Shown one piece after another: positions 43,270 to 55,900 of a stretch of 64,000 nucleotides of DNA. The translations under genes were made by a program, and so were the position numbers. Source of the stretch: G963662905 sp963676725 (GTDB lineage Bacteria > Bacteroidota > Bacteroidia > Bacteroidales > WRLA01); contig OY781463.1 of NCBI GenBank assembly GCA_963676725.1, positions 3,658,001 through 3,722,000 of the forward strand, written 5' to 3'. Numbering within the stretch: position 1 is the first letter of the stretch; every line of letters starts with the position of its first letter. The notes beneath the pieces are model-generated. The model saw only the letters and a program-made list of their open reading frames with translations. It was not told the origin of the DNA and did no database searches.

Positions 43270-43908
43270 ATGAATAGCAAGGTTCATAACAACAAACACA
43301 TTCTCATGAATTGTTTCAAAGACAATAGTTGTTGTTCTGATAATAAGCCTTGCTTCCATACTGCCGGGGAAAAGCATGCTATTAGCAATAGAAACAGCAG
43401 AGACAATTTATTCAACACCAAAGAAAAATTATTAGGGGATGCACAGTCGGAATGGCTAGAAACCCAGAAACTCTTAACTTTTTCGTATCTCAATCATCAG
43501 GAGTATTTCCAATTATTCGTTGAAAATATTGAAGAATTTATTTTGTTAAGCCACAACTGCCTGAATAAGAAAAGCTGCAGCAGAATGGAGCAAGCATCTT
43601 TATTTCGCTGGACAGAAATAGTACTCAGAAAGTCCCGCCATAATATATTTATAATCAAGAACTCAATTTTTATACTTTCCTCTTGCCTTCAGTCTTCCTA
43701 TCCCTTGCTACCAAAGAGGATTAAAAAGTGCTCAGAAGAAATTGAGACATTGATCAATGCCTGGCAGTATTTCTTTGATATTATCCCTAATTTTGAAGAC
43801 CAAACAATCTCATTCCTATGTCTCTTAAAAAAGGCAGAAACAGAGATAAAAAAAGCGCACCATCAAAGCATTATTATTCTTGAACAAAACAAATATGCAA
43901 ATGCTTAA
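43270..43908 (+). CDS. Cys-rich hypothetical protein
   Basis: The 212-residue protein starts with a Cys-rich stretch ('CFKDNSCCSDNKPCF', about residues 15-29), then becomes largely helical ('LTFSYLNHQEYFQLFVENIE', 'KKAETEIKKAHHQSIIILEQ'). There is no signal peptide or recognised domain. The clustered Cys residues could bind metal or form disulfides. A -7 promoter element precedes it, and its end overlaps the start of the BACON-like lipoprotein gene, so the two are probably expressed together. Confidence 0.65.
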   Translation: MNSKVHNNKHILMNCFKDNSCCSDNKPCFHTAGEKHAISNRNSRDNLFNTKEKLLGDAQSEWLETQKLLTFSYLNHQEYFQLFVENIEEFILLSHNCLNKKSCSRMEQASLFRWTEIVLRKSRHNIFIIKNSIFILSSCLQSSYPLLPKRIKKCSEEIETLINAWQYFFDIIPNFEDQTISFLCLLKKAETEIKKAHHQSIIILEQNKYANA

Positions 43909-44881
43909 AAACGGCACAGCACAAACTTCGAAGCGAATAATCACAATATTTGGGATCATCATCCTTCTTTTTCTAAGCAGTTTCTTTTCTGCTTGTCTGA
44001 AAAAAAAGGCGATTCTTGAAACCGATAAATCCCGTGTGAATTTTGATAATTTTACTGATCAAATAAGCCTGCAGGTACGTAATTCGGGATTTGCAACACT
44101 CGATTGGGAAGCATACGGCAACCAAAGCTGGTTTCAATTAAGTAAAACCAAAGGAGATCTGGATGAAAATCAACAAGAAGAAATTATTATCACCGCCAAA
44201 CGCGATGGTATGGAAGAAGGAATTTATGAAGGACAAATCAGCCTGACATCAAATGGAGGTTCATTGAACATTCAGGTCGTACTAAATAATGGCCTCTTTG
44301 AAATTCGCTTCTTTAACGCCTCCTATACTCCGGTGGATATGCGTCTTGACAATGACAGCTCCGCAATAATACCTGCATCCCAATACGGATTTTTTACCTT
44401 TGTGGAACCCCCTGAAACAGTATATTATAATGCCCGTACTTCAGGAGTCTCCTCGAATGGAAGTCGATTGGGTTACGAAATAATCTGGGATGACGTACTT
44501 AGCATTGACCCTCTGGACGACTCCCCATTATTCATACTAAATGTCCCTTCAAATTACTTCTATTTAGAAATAACAAATAATGCCCCGAACATTATCGGGC
44601 CGGTTTATGTCAATGCCGATAGCGATTTTGAATTTCGGGAGAATGTGTTAATCAATGCCGGTGCCGCTACAGGAATGGGATATTATAATGCACTTAAAGG
44701 TGGAGAAATACGCATTTATTATGATGATATGACCCAATCAAACTTTTGGTTTGAGGGAGAAGGATATTTCTTAAGCAATGCGCAAAATCAATTGGTATCA
44801 ATTACCAATATTATTGGTATTGACACTCTCCGTCAAAAAAAACAGGGAGCCTCAAAGACTATAGTTCCGTCGAAACACTAA
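43895..44881 (+). CDS. Lipoprotein with a BACON-like domain
   Basis: The protein (328 residues from ATG 43895; ATG 43901 also possible) has a hydrophobic segment ('ITIFGIIILLFLSSFFSAC') ending in a lipobox Cys. Next comes a BACON-type beta-sandwich at about residues 40-125: 'FTDQISLQVRNSGFATLDWE', then 'WFQLSKTKGDLDENQ' and 'GIYEGQISLTSNGGSLNIQV'. BACON domains are common at the start of surface proteins in Bacteroidota and are often linked to carbohydrate or mucin binding. The remaining 200 residues are beta-rich and unassigned. It overlaps the upstream Cys-rich gene by 14 bases. Confidence 0.78.
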   Translation: MQMLKNGTAQTSKRIITIFGIIILLFLSSFFSACLKKKAILETDKSRVNFDNFTDQISLQVRNSGFATLDWEAYGNQSWFQLSKTKGDLDENQQEEIIITAKRDGMEEGIYEGQISLTSNGGSLNIQVVLNNGLFEIRFFNASYTPVDMRLDNDSSAIIPASQYGFFTFVEPPETVYYNARTSGVSSNGSRLGYEIIWDDVLSIDPLDDSPLFILNVPSNYFYLEITNNAPNIIGPVYVNADSDFEFRENVLINAGAATGMGYYNALKGGEIRIYYDDMTQSNFWFEGEGYFLSNAQNQLVSITNIIGIDTLRQKKQGASKTIVPSKH

Positions 44882-44930
44882 AATGCCTTCATTATAGTAA
44901 ACCAACAAATAATAAGACTATTAGCCCTTA

Positions 44931-45464
44931 TTATTTGCGGTCGAAAAATGGGCTTTTTCCTGAAATACTCAGCGGGATTCCATAGACAATACGTATTTCT
45001 TTTGGTAGAAAATTCAGGTTTCGTGCAGCCGTGCCGGCAGAAAACATAATCCGGTTATCAATACGGGCATCAGCAGCAACACTAACGGCAGAACCAATGG
45101 CAATCCCAAGATCTCCAGTGTTAAAAGCACAGGGCACATCCGGGTATTTATTTTTTGAAGCACAGGTATTGTGACCACACAGGCCGCAATTACTTAACCC
45201 TAAGGCCTCGATGCGTGTACCTATAAGGACACACAATTGCGCTTTTTCAATATTCTCAGCATCGCGGGCAAAAAAAGCTGTATTTGTTTCAGCAGCAATT
45301 TTGCGCATTTCTTTCGCCAGAACCATCAAATCATCGCCGCTGATTATAGCCATTTCCAACGCATCTTTTCCTCTGCCTTTTGGAGCTGTGCGTGCCGCAA
45401 GCATCATATCTGAAGCAATTCTAAATGCCGCATCAAAACGGATTTCTCTTTCATTTTTAATCAT
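44931..45464 (-). CDS. DUF2148 (ferredoxin-like domain) protein
   Basis: The 177-residue protein has the DUF2148 pattern: 'ASDMMLAARTAPKGRGKDAL', 'CVLIGTRIEALGLSNCGLCG' and 'CASKNKYPDVPCAFNTGDLG'. Four or five Cys in C-x2-C-x4-C-x10-C spacing probably bind an Fe-S cluster. The function of the family is not known. It is a single gene on the minus strand, divergent from the ornithine aminotransferase and convergent with the BACON-like lipoprotein gene. Confidence 0.85.
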   Translation of the reverse strand: MIKNEREIRFDAAFRIASDMMLAARTAPKGRGKDALEMAIISGDDLMVLAKEMRKIAAETNTAFFARDAENIEKAQLCVLIGTRIEALGLSNCGLCGHNTCASKNKYPDVPCAFNTGDLGIAIGSAVSVAADARIDNRIMFSAGTAARNLNFLPKEIRIVYGIPLSISGKSPFFDRK

Positions 45465-45577
45465 TTGCCAATATTTTTAGTCATGCTCTTATAAACCATT
45501 TTGAACCAAGAAACCTACTTTATAAATAGAGATTATTTAGAAAAAGAACAAAGATCAAAATAATTTTTAAAAAATCA

Positions 45578-45606
45578 TTGTTCTATTGCTTAAGATAGTA
45601 ATTTTG
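45578..45606 (+). promoter_or_regulatory. Putative promoter of rocD
   Basis: TTG (45578-45580), 18 bases, then TAATTTTG (45599-45606), a good match to the Bacteroidota promoter, 39 bases before the rocD ATG. Confidence 0.6.
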
Positions 45607-45644
45607 CATCAGAACTATAATAAACCTTTAAAATATAGCATGAT

Positions 45645-46868
45645 ATGTCTGAGAAATTAAGTTCACAAGATTTGATGCAGCTCGAAAATAAATATGGAGC
45701 GCACAACTATCACCCACTACCCATAGTCCTTGCTAAAGGCCAGGGCGCAAAAGTATGGGATGTTGAAGGAAAAGAGTATTTCGATTTTCTTTCCGCCTAT
45801 TCTGCCGTTAACCAAGGACACTGCAACCCTAAAATTGTGGATGCAATGATTGAGCAGGCCAAAACGCTTACGCTCACTTCTCGTGCTTTTTTTAATGACT
45901 CTTTGGGGGTATATGAAAAATACATTACTGAGTATTTTGGCTTTGACAAAGTGCTGCCGATGAACACCGGCGCAGAAGCTGACGAAACAGCTCTGAAGCT
46001 TGCCCGCAAATGGGGCTATATGAAAAAAGGCATTCCCGAAAATGAAGCCAAAATTGTCGTTTGCGAAAACAACTTCCACGGACGTACAATCACCATTATC
46101 TCAATGTCAACAGATCCCGACGCATACAAAGGCTTTGGTCCATACACTCCGGGTTTTGTTACTGTTCCTTATAATGATATTAAGGCGCTAGAAGAAGCCT
46201 TAAAAGACACCAATGTAGCAGCATTTCTTGTTGAACCTATCCAAGGCGAAGCAGGTGTATATGTTCCTGAAGATGGTTATCTGAAAAAAGCTTTTGATCT
46301 GTGTAAAAAGAATAATGTTCTTTTTATTGCCGATGAAGTTCAAACAGGTATTGCCCGTACAGGTAAATTACTTGCCTGCGACCACGAAGGCGTCCGTCCA
46401 GATATTTTAATTCTTGGCAAAGCCTTATCTGGTGGCGTATTCCCTGTTTCTGCTGTTCTAGCTGATGATGATATTATGCTTTGCATCAAACCAGGTGAGC
46501 ATGGCTCTACATTTGGCGGCAATCCAATTGCAGCCAAGGTTGCGATTGCAGCATTGGATGTCGTGAAAGACGATAAACTGTGCGAACGCGCAGAGCGTTT
46601 AGGGAAAATCTTTCGCGATGAAATGAACAAGATCGACAGCGATATGATTCAACTCGTAAGAGGAAAAGGACTACTGAATGCCATCATCATCAAGCCGAAA
46701 AATGGTAAAGAAGCGTGGGATGTGTGTGTAAAAATGGCTGAAAATGGTGTTTTGGCAAAACCAACGCATCAACATATTATTCGTTTTGCTCCACCACTCG
46801 TAATTACTGATGAACAACTTATGGAAGCTATTAAACTGATTGAGAAATCAATTCTTGAAATGAGCTAG
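45645..46868 (+). CDS. rocD: Ornithine--oxo-acid aminotransferase
   Basis: The 407-residue protein is a class III aminotransferase with the ornithine aminotransferase hallmarks: 'NKYGAHNYHPLPIVLAKGQG', 'MNTGAEADETALKLARKWGY', 'LFIADEVQTGIARTGK' with the PLP Asp, and 'LILGKALSGGVFPVSAVLAD' with the PLP Lys. It converts ornithine and 2-oxoglutarate to glutamate semialdehyde and glutamate. The gene stands alone with its own promoter and terminator. An ornithine-cyclodeaminase-family gene lies at the right edge, but the two are not linked. Confidence 0.95.
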   Translation: MSEKLSSQDLMQLENKYGAHNYHPLPIVLAKGQGAKVWDVEGKEYFDFLSAYSAVNQGHCNPKIVDAMIEQAKTLTLTSRAFFNDSLGVYEKYITEYFGFDKVLPMNTGAEADETALKLARKWGYMKKGIPENEAKIVVCENNFHGRTITIISMSTDPDAYKGFGPYTPGFVTVPYNDIKALEEALKDTNVAAFLVEPIQGEAGVYVPEDGYLKKAFDLCKKNNVLFIADEVQTGIARTGKLLACDHEGVRPDILILGKALSGGVFPVSAVLADDDIMLCIKPGEHGSTFGGNPIAAKVAIAALDVVKDDKLCERAERLGKIFRDEMNKIDSDMIQLVRGKGLLNAIIIKPKNGKEAWDVCVKMAENGVLAKPTHQHIIRFAPPLVITDEQLMEAIKLIEKSILEMS

Positions 46869-46884
46869 TTTATTCCAATTATAT

Positions 46885-46919
46885 TAAAAAAGGCGGACAT
46901 TGCTGTCCGCCTTTTTTTA
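46885..46919 (+). terminator. Intrinsic terminator of rocD
   Basis: A perfect stem of about 14 bp (AAAAAAGGCGGACA with TGTCCGCC and the T tract) with a short loop ends in a run of seven T, 17 bases after the rocD stop. Confidence 0.9.
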
Positions 46920-46934
46920 TGCTCATTTTTATGC

Positions 46935-46968
46935 AAAAAAAAAGCGCCCCGAGTATTCGGGGCGCTTT
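46935..46968 (-). terminator. Intrinsic terminator of the giant surface-protein gene
   Basis: A perfect 12-bp stem (46941-46952 with 46957-46968) with a 4-base loop; on the minus strand it is followed by nine T. It lies just past the giant gene's stop. Confidence 0.9.
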
Positions 46969-46989
46969 ATCATATATTATTGCGAATGA

Positions 46990-49900
46990 TTATTCAGCAA
47001 TGGTAACACGCTTCGTAGTGAGTGTTCCGTCAGCAGCACGCATGCGCAGCATATAAACACCTGATTCGAAGTTGTTTGTGTTGATTGTAACAACAGTTTC
47101 AGTAGACATGATTTCAGCAACTACCTGACCAACTGCATTAACAACGGTGATCTGTTCGATCTGGCCGTTATGACGGACATAAACATTGTCCTTAGCAGGG
47201 TTCGGATATACACTGATTTCAGTTGCGTCTAGATCATTGATGCCAACAAGCAGGCAAACCTCGTTTGTAGGTACGCTTTCACAGTCTGTATAAAGAGCTG
47301 TTACAACATAACAATTTGTAGTATTTGTAACAGGGTTTGTATCAACATAAGTTAGATCAGTAACGCCTTCGGCAATTACTTCACCATTCCTATAAACGTT
47401 GTAGCCTTCCAATGCACGACCTGCAGGAGCAGTCCATGTAAGTTCAGGATAACCATCGTTGTTGATCATGCCCATAAGATCGCCAGGAGCAACATACTCT
47501 TCAACAGTTACTTCGAGTACATCTGTTTTATCAGAAGTACCTTGGTCGTATACTGCATTCACTTGGAAGCCATAAGTACCAGCTTCAACATCTTCTACAA
47601 GATATTCAGCGTCCTGTATAGGAGTACCATTGAGCTGAACGTCATCCATAAATACATTGTATCCAAGGAGGTCACGATCAGCACGTACTTCAGACTTAGG
47701 AGCATATACTTCACCGTTCCAAGCTACTTCTGTGCGGTTTGCAACAGTATTAGCATTTGGATTGAAAGCTTGAGCTACTTTTCCTTGTGCAGGACCTACA
47801 TATACATCATCAACAAAGAAGATGAATGCATCGTTGGAAACACAATGGATAGCAAGATATACTTCCTGACCGGCATAAGCGCTAAGGTCATAAGTAAATT
47901 CGCCATAAGCATCAACAGGAGCTTCAACATAGTCGCCTTCGCTGATCATAGTAAAGTCTGCAGGATCAACTCCTGTAGTACTTACCAGAACATTGAAACG
48001 CTCAAGACCGTACTGGTCAGTATGTGACTTAGCATAGAAACTAAGAACATCACCATCCTCAATCATAACCATAGGAGTAATCATATAGTCATTGTTCGGA
48101 GGAGTAGTAGAAGCAAAACTAGCAGCCATCTTATCACCACTGTGTGCATAATTCTCGCTCAATGGAGGAGTAGTTGCCAGTGAATTGAATACGATGAATG
48201 CCATAGGAGCACCACTGTTCGGGAATGAAATGTCAGTAATACCATAAGTATTTCCGCCATCAACATCAAGGAGTGTCCAAGGGTTCATATCAAGTGTAAA
48301 GTCAGCATACATTTCGAAGTCGTCCCAAAGTGTTACGTCTGGATCTCCCCAAGTCAGTAAGATGTCATTACATTGAACGTCAGCAGCTAAGCCTGTTGGA
48401 GGAACAGGAAGGTCACCAATTACTACTTCCACTGGTCCTTCAGGATAAGATTCACCTTCGTCATAAACAGCTGTTACGATATAACTGTATACACCTGCAA
48501 GCAGGTCCATATCATCATAAGTAGTGTCAGCAATTACGTCCATGTTTACTGGGTCATCGTCACCATCACGGTAAACGTTGTATCCAAGAAGTACAGCGCG
48601 GCTGCCTGTAGGCAGAACAGTAGCTTGTGGTTCTACGTCTGTAGAAGCAATAGCTCCAACTTCAGTATACTGAACATCGCTGCTGATAGGAGCCATGGCC
48701 ATCTTGTCACCTGATTGATCCGTTACATAAGCACGAACCATCCAGTTGTAGTCAAGTGTTGGGGCAAGTTCGAGCAGTGTAGCCCATGCGCCGTTATAAT
48801 AAATCATATTACCAAGTCCGTCAACTGCAACTGCAGATCCTGCAGCGGCAAAGTCTCCGTCGGGCTCATCAATATAATAACCGAACCAAAGTTCTTTAGA
48901 AGCATCGATAACAAGAGCTGTTTCCAGTTCGTAGTCATTCCATGCATCCCAAACGATACTTGCTTCGTCGATATCAAATTCAGCAACAACAACAGGATCA
49001 TTAGAACCGTCTTTTGTATAAACGCGGCCCATATAATCAGAGTTCACACCACTGGTTGACATATAAATACGCAGTGTAGTCAGGTTCAGTCCGTCATAAG
49101 GAGCAAGAACGCTTACTGGGAAGCGAACAGCTACGTCAAACTGAGCTGCACCGGCACCAACGCTACCAGCATAAACGCCATCGTCATAATACATCCAAGT
49201 GCTAAGGCTTGTATTAGGAGCATTCCACCACAGGTGAGCTGTCATATCCATTGGCTCGCCCTGAAGATCCTCAGGAGCTGGCAAATGACCACAAACATCA
49301 ACTTCTACTTCAAGGGCACATGCATGGCCTTCGTCGTATTCAGCAGTAACACCATATACATAAACACCACCGTAAGGAGGAGTATCAGTATAAACTGTAG
49401 AGCCCGGGCTTAACATTGCATCACTAATTTTGTCACCATCACGGTACACATTATAACCACGTAATGCACGTGCTTCACGGCCGTCAGCATATACAAATTT
49501 ACCGGAACCAACTTCCTGGAGTCCTGTTTGAACAACGGGAGCAGAAGCAGTAAGGGCATTTACATTAGCAGTAGCAGGAACTTCAACGCTGCTGGCTTCA
49601 AGTACACGGTCACCGAAGTACATACCATATACATGAGCTTTGAACATAAAGTCTTGATAAGAAGCAACACCCCATGGGTCACCAGCTGCACGGCTATAGC
49701 TACGGTTTACACCAGCGCCTTCATCGATACCGATTGGAGGACAGTCAGGATAAACACCGATTTGCTTCATAGCTGCGTAGAAGTCACCATCAGTAATGGT
49801 AATTCCAAGGTCGCTCATATCAACATCAACCCAGTTGTATCCGGTTGGAGTAACAACTTTACTTCCAAGAAGTGTTCCTGGGAGTCCGCCTGTACCGTCA

Positions 49901-52900
49901 CCGGCATAAACAAGAACTTCCATTGGGTTGAGGATATTACCTGCTGGCCAAGTACCGTCAAAGATGTTTACAGAGATAGAGAGGATGTCGCAAGGATAAC
50001 CGGCTGGGGTCATGCGCAGTGCGTTTTCACTATCAACAACGTTCCATGCAGTAGCATTTTCGGCAGTATTGTCAGTATAAACAATATCATATTCTTGTGG
50101 CTCGAGGTCTCCCGGTGGTTCCCAAGTAAGCTGAACGTCACAATTGATCAGTGTAGCTTCGAGGTTACGGATCGGCGCAAAGAAATCACAAGTATAATAA
50201 GTAAATGGATAGAGTACAATTGGGCTTTCGCAGTTTGTATACTTAGCGCTAACGCCACCAATGTATGTTTGAGCTACGGTAAGTCCTGTATAAGTATAGG
50301 TAAGCTCAGTAGTGAAATCTTGGAACAGGCCATTCAGGTATACATTGTATCCTTCGAGTGCTCTGTCGTCACCTGGCTCAACGCCTTTAACTACGCGTAC
50401 ATTGTCAAGTGCAATGCCTTCACCACCGGTTGTAGGAGCTGTTCCTTCAAATGCGAAGTAATAAGTTCCTGTTGGGTTTGGAAGATCAATATTGCGCTTA
50501 GTCCAAATATCAACGTCACCGGCTTCTGCAATAAGGGCTTGCCAGCTACCGCTAGAGGAGTTTTTATAGAATACTGAAAGTTTGTCTTGACCACTGCTTG
50601 CAGGTTGTGCAAACCAGAAACTTAATTCAGGAGCAATAGCACCACTAAGGTCAATTGCAGGAGTAACAAGTTTAGTGATTGATGAACTTCCAGTAAATGT
50701 TGCATTGTATTCGCCTTCGAATGCGCCTGCTGGGTTGCCACCAGGGCCACCTGTTTGAACAGTCCACATATCAGGGTTCATGTTTGGATCAGTAATCTGT
50801 GTCCAGCCTGAAGGAATGCTTCCGCCTTCAAAACCTTCGAAGAATACTTCTTCATACTCAAGTACTGGTGGTAACCATGTTGCGATACCGTCCATAGTAA
50901 CGTTGAACATTTGTGGAGGCAGACATGCTTCGTTAAGAACCACTTCGATTTCGATATCTGCATTGATATACAGACCTTCGAGTACGTAAGATTCGTAACC
51001 TGGCTTGCTTACATCAAGGTTGTACCAACCGTTTGGTGTTTCGTGGAATAAAGTAACACCATCTTCAGGAGCATACATTTCCATAGGAATACCTGTTGCT
51101 TGAGGAGTCAAACTAACAAGGGCGCCTTCTGGGCTGTCACCTGTATTTGTGCTAACAATAATCGTTACATCTGAATCTTGCAGACGACCTACAACATTAG
51201 AGAATGCAGGTTCTGACTGATTGAAAGAATAGATACTAACTACTGCATAGCGGTAGAAACCAGCTGGGAGTGTTGGCCAATCCATATCAACATAGAAGGT
51301 TTCTGTTTGTCCTTCAGAAAGGAATGTCCATACGCTAGGATCGTTTTCTTGGCCTTGCTCCAGACGATAAACAGTATAGCTTTCCAGCTCACGGTTATCG
51401 GCAGTGTTGATGCCTACATAACGTCCCATTTTTTGTGTAGTTACTTGAGGAGTAGTTACAGCATACTTGCTTAAAGTATTGGCAGTTGTTCCAACTTCGC
51501 CTTCAATGTTTTCATTGAAGTTGAGGGCCATGCGGCCACTTGTTGGGCTGTATACTTGAGCGCGGATCATATAATCCTGGTATGAGCTTAATTCCCAATC
51601 TTTACCACCAGAGATATAGCGGCTGTAGCTGCGGTTGGCACCTGAAGTACCGTCAACAGCAATAGGGGCACAGTTTGGATAGTCTGTTCCTTGAACCATA
51701 ATAAGATAGAAATCGCCATCTTCAACCATGTTGCCACCGCTGAAACTGAATTCTACCCAACCATGGGCTGAAGGCATTACCTCAACACTGTCGATGCAAG
51801 TTCCGGGCATTCCGTCTACACCATCAGCAAGGGCAACTTTCATTTTGAATGCTTGCAAAGAGTTTCCACTTGGCCAGCTACCATCATAAATGTTCACTTT
51901 ACCACCAAGAACATCGCAAGGATATCCAGCAGGGGTAAATTTAACAGCATGCATGTTTCCAGCAAGATCCCAAGCAGTTACGTTTGTAGGAGTATCATTA
52001 TCATAAATGATTTCATAATAGTTTGTAGGCTCGTACCATGTTACATCAACTTGAGTATGCTCATAGTTGCGCTCAGCATAAACACCAAGTGCAGGGTCTG
52101 GGAACTCAAGCATAATGAAATCAACAATAGTGCTGCCACCATTATTGATACACTGTCCGTTTACTTCTTGTGGTTGGAAACCATCGGCTTCACAAACAAC
52201 AGTATAACAAGCTTCAAGAACAGTCATTGAATAAGCACCGTTCATATCAGTTGTAGCAGTAGCTTCGTAAATCAGTTCATCACCAACTTCACGGAAAGCT
52301 GTTACTGTTGCACCTTCTAAAGGTACGAGAGGTGTTCCCATTACACTAACATTACCTGTAAGTGTACCTTCACCATAGATATAAAGTTCAATTGGGCCTT
52401 CTTCCAGTGATTCACCGGCAGTAGGAGCTTCATAAACTGCAGTTACTGAATAATAATGTGTTCCGGCTGGAGCATAAACATCAGTATATGTACGAGTAGA
52501 AGCATCGGTTTGACCAATGTAACCACCATCACGATAGAGGTTATAAGCGATCAGGTTCTCAACAGCAGTAGGAGCAAGAACTCCATCACCGTTTGTTGGA
52601 ACATAATTTGCAGATCCAACTTCTTGAGTTCCTGCATTAATAACAGGAGCATTAGCAGTAAGAGCATTTACGTTAGCGGTTGCAGGCACTTCAACAGTAG
52701 TTGCTGAAAGTACGCGGTCACCTGAAGTCTCACCATATACGTGAGCTTTGAACATAAAGTCTTGATAAGCAGCAATGGCCCATGGGTCACCAGCAGCACG
52801 ACTATAGCTACGGTTTACACCAGCGCCTTCGTCAACAGCAATTGGAGGACAGTCAGGATAAGTACCGATTTGCTTCATAGCAGCATAAAAGTCTCCCTCA

Positions 52901-55900
52901 TTAACAACAATACCTAGGTCGCTCATATCTACTTCAACCCAGTTATAGTTAGCAGGAGTAACAACTTTACTTCCAAGAAGTGTTCCAGGAAGTCCACCTG
53001 TACCATCACCGGCATAAACAAGAACTTCCATTGGAGTTAGAATGTTTCCAGCAGGCCATGTACCATCATAAATGTTTAATGAGATAGAAAGGATTGTACA
53101 AGGATAACCATCAGGGGTCATACGTAAAGCATTTTCACTTCCTACAACATTCCATGCAGTAGCATTTTCTGGAGTATCGTCAGTATAAATAATATCATAT
53201 TCTTCTCCGGAATCATTTCCAGGAGCATTCCATGATAAAATTGCATCATGATCTACAACATAACCTTCAAGGTCTCTTGGAGGAGCTAAGTATGCAGCAG
53301 TGAATTCATAAGTGATAATTTCTGAAACACCAGAGCTATAAACAGCAGCTACACCGGCAACATAAGTTTGTCCGAAAGTAAGATCTGAATACTGATATTC
53401 TGTTTCAATAGTATTATCTACCATAGCGCCATCAAGATATACTTGATAACCGTCAGGATCAACAGAAAAGTCACCTTCGATAGCTACGTCATCAATAACG
53501 ACACCATAACCATAAGCGGCAATTCCTTTGAAACCAAGTTGGAAATCTTCAGCAAGTTGATCACCTGTTAAAGTGAACGTACGCTCAGTCCAAGAAGCAA
53601 CTTCAGAAGTATAAGCAGCAAGGAGTTCCCAAGCGCCACCACCAACACGGTAGTAAACTTCAAGATTGTCCTGATCACCTGCCCAATTCACCTGAGCATG
53701 CCAGAATTTCAGTGTAGCTTCGCTAGTACAAATGCTTAAGTCATACTCAGGAGAGATTAACCAAGCTGAAGAACTAGGAGAATATAATAAAGCATTGCCT
53801 ACGCCAGTATGTGCAGCAGAAGGGTTTCCATTGTATCCACCATTTGCAGTAAGATCCCAGTTTGCTGTACCGGAAATTTGTTGTGTAGTCCAACCAGGAG
53901 CACCAGCTTCAAAACCTTCGCTAGCGATATCGCTTGAAGGGGCATTCCATGTAGCTTGCAGTGTAATACCTTCAACAAAAAGGTTTGTTGGGGCATACTT
54001 TGATTCAGAAAGAAGAACTTCAATAGTTTCTTCTTCGTCGATAGTATAGTTATTTAATACATAAGCATCGTAACCAGAAAGGTTCACAGTGATGTTATAT
54101 AAACCATCAGGAACACCGGTAAACACAACTGTACCTGAAGCAGGAGCAGTCATATTTTGCATATAATAAGGATACTCAAGGCCTGTCATGCTTACGATAG
54201 CACCTGTTGGGCTTTGACCATCAGTAGTAGAAATTTCAAAAGTAATGTCATAATTAAGAGCATGACCTACGATATTTGATACAGAAGCATCAGAAACTTC
54301 GCCGCTTTCATAAACAGCATATACATTATAACGATAGTAACCGCTAGCAAGAGCGCCAAAGCCGTTATCATTATAAGTAAGGCCACTTACGTTATTGTTC
54401 AGAAGAGTTTCAACGCCCGGATCCATTGGATTTTCTGGGTCGAAATTAGAAACACGATAAACAGAATAATGCTCAACGCCACGTGTAGCAGCTCCGGCAA
54501 CAGTAGAATATACTGCTTCACCTTCAACACCATAAGAAGCCTTCACAGGATTCATAGATGTCATTGCATTTGATTTACCAGCAAAAATAGTTTTTGCAGA
54601 AGCAAAATCGCCAGCACCTGCATCAGGGCCTTCAACAATTGCACGAAGCATAAAGTCTTGATAAGGAGAAACACTCCAAGCATCGCCATTAACAGCGTTA
54701 CGGCTGTAGCTGCGGAATTTTTGAGGAGCAGTTTCGTCAATACCGATTGGAGCACAAGCTGGATAGTTGCCACCTTGAACCATAGCGATATAGAAATCAC
54801 CATCTAAGATTTCGGCATTCAGGCCAGAAAAGTCAACCCAACCATAATCGTTAGGAGTAACAGCAATCGAATCTAAGATTGTTCCGGGCATTCCGTTTAC
54901 ACCATTATCATCATAAACAGCAATACCAAAGTCAACGCCGATAAAGGCACCGCCAGTTGGATAAGAGCCGTCACCAACGTATACTTTACCACCTTTTACA
55001 AGAGCAGGATAACCGGCTGGAGTAAATTTAACGGCATTCATATTACCACCAGTAAACCAAGCGATATAGTTTTCTGCAACGCCATCGTCATAAACGATTT
55101 CGTAATCACCTGAAGGAAGTCCCCACTCAACTAGACAAGCATCGTCAGATGCATTTACAGTTGCTGTGGCAAACATTGGTTCATATGCAGTTTCAGTCAT
55201 TGTTACATCAGCAACTTCTGTAGTGTCGCCATTAACGACAACAACACCAGCTTCAGCAACAGCAGCATAACCTATTTTAACGAAGTCCAGATCATAGGTA
55301 CCAGCAGCAACGGGGAAATAATATTCACCGTTTTCACCTGACATCCATGTGTACTCCATCATAGTTGTAGTTTCTGTAGCTGTGATAGCAGCACCTACGA
55401 TAGGATCACCTGTAGCAGTGTTTTCTACCATACCGTGCATTGTACCTTCTGTAGCAGGAGCAACAGGAGTGTATACGAAACGTGTGTTTGGTACATAATT
55501 GTTAATAGAACCAGCAGTTGTTGGGAAAGAACCGTCCTGATATTTATTCACAGAACGATTGCTCAATGAATTATAATACCATACTGGATAACCACTTCCC
55601 CAGCCATTTTTTCTGTTTTCCCAAATAACCACAAGATTATCAGTACCGTTATAATCGAAGTCAGCAACATTGAACTCGATTTCTAACCATTCACCTGGCG
55701 TGCCAGTATAGTCAATGGTACCATCAAAAACTTTGGTAAATCCATTTGCTGCAGGATCAGTATAGTCCGTGCTAGTAAAGGATGTTTCCGAAGTATTCTT
55801 CATCCAGATTGACTGGCTCGGCATATTATAGCCTGAAGGTGTGTTTGATATTTGGTGCGCCATTTTTTCGATTGTGATAGCGTCACCACCTAATTCTGTT

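Noticed and set aside
49528..50577. A 349-codon open frame on the plus strand, antisense to the giant gene
   Set aside because: The minus-strand frame is a continuous domain protein with repeated modules. The antisense frame has no domain or signal, and its Ser/Ile/Cys-rich composition is what the reverse of this coding sequence would give.
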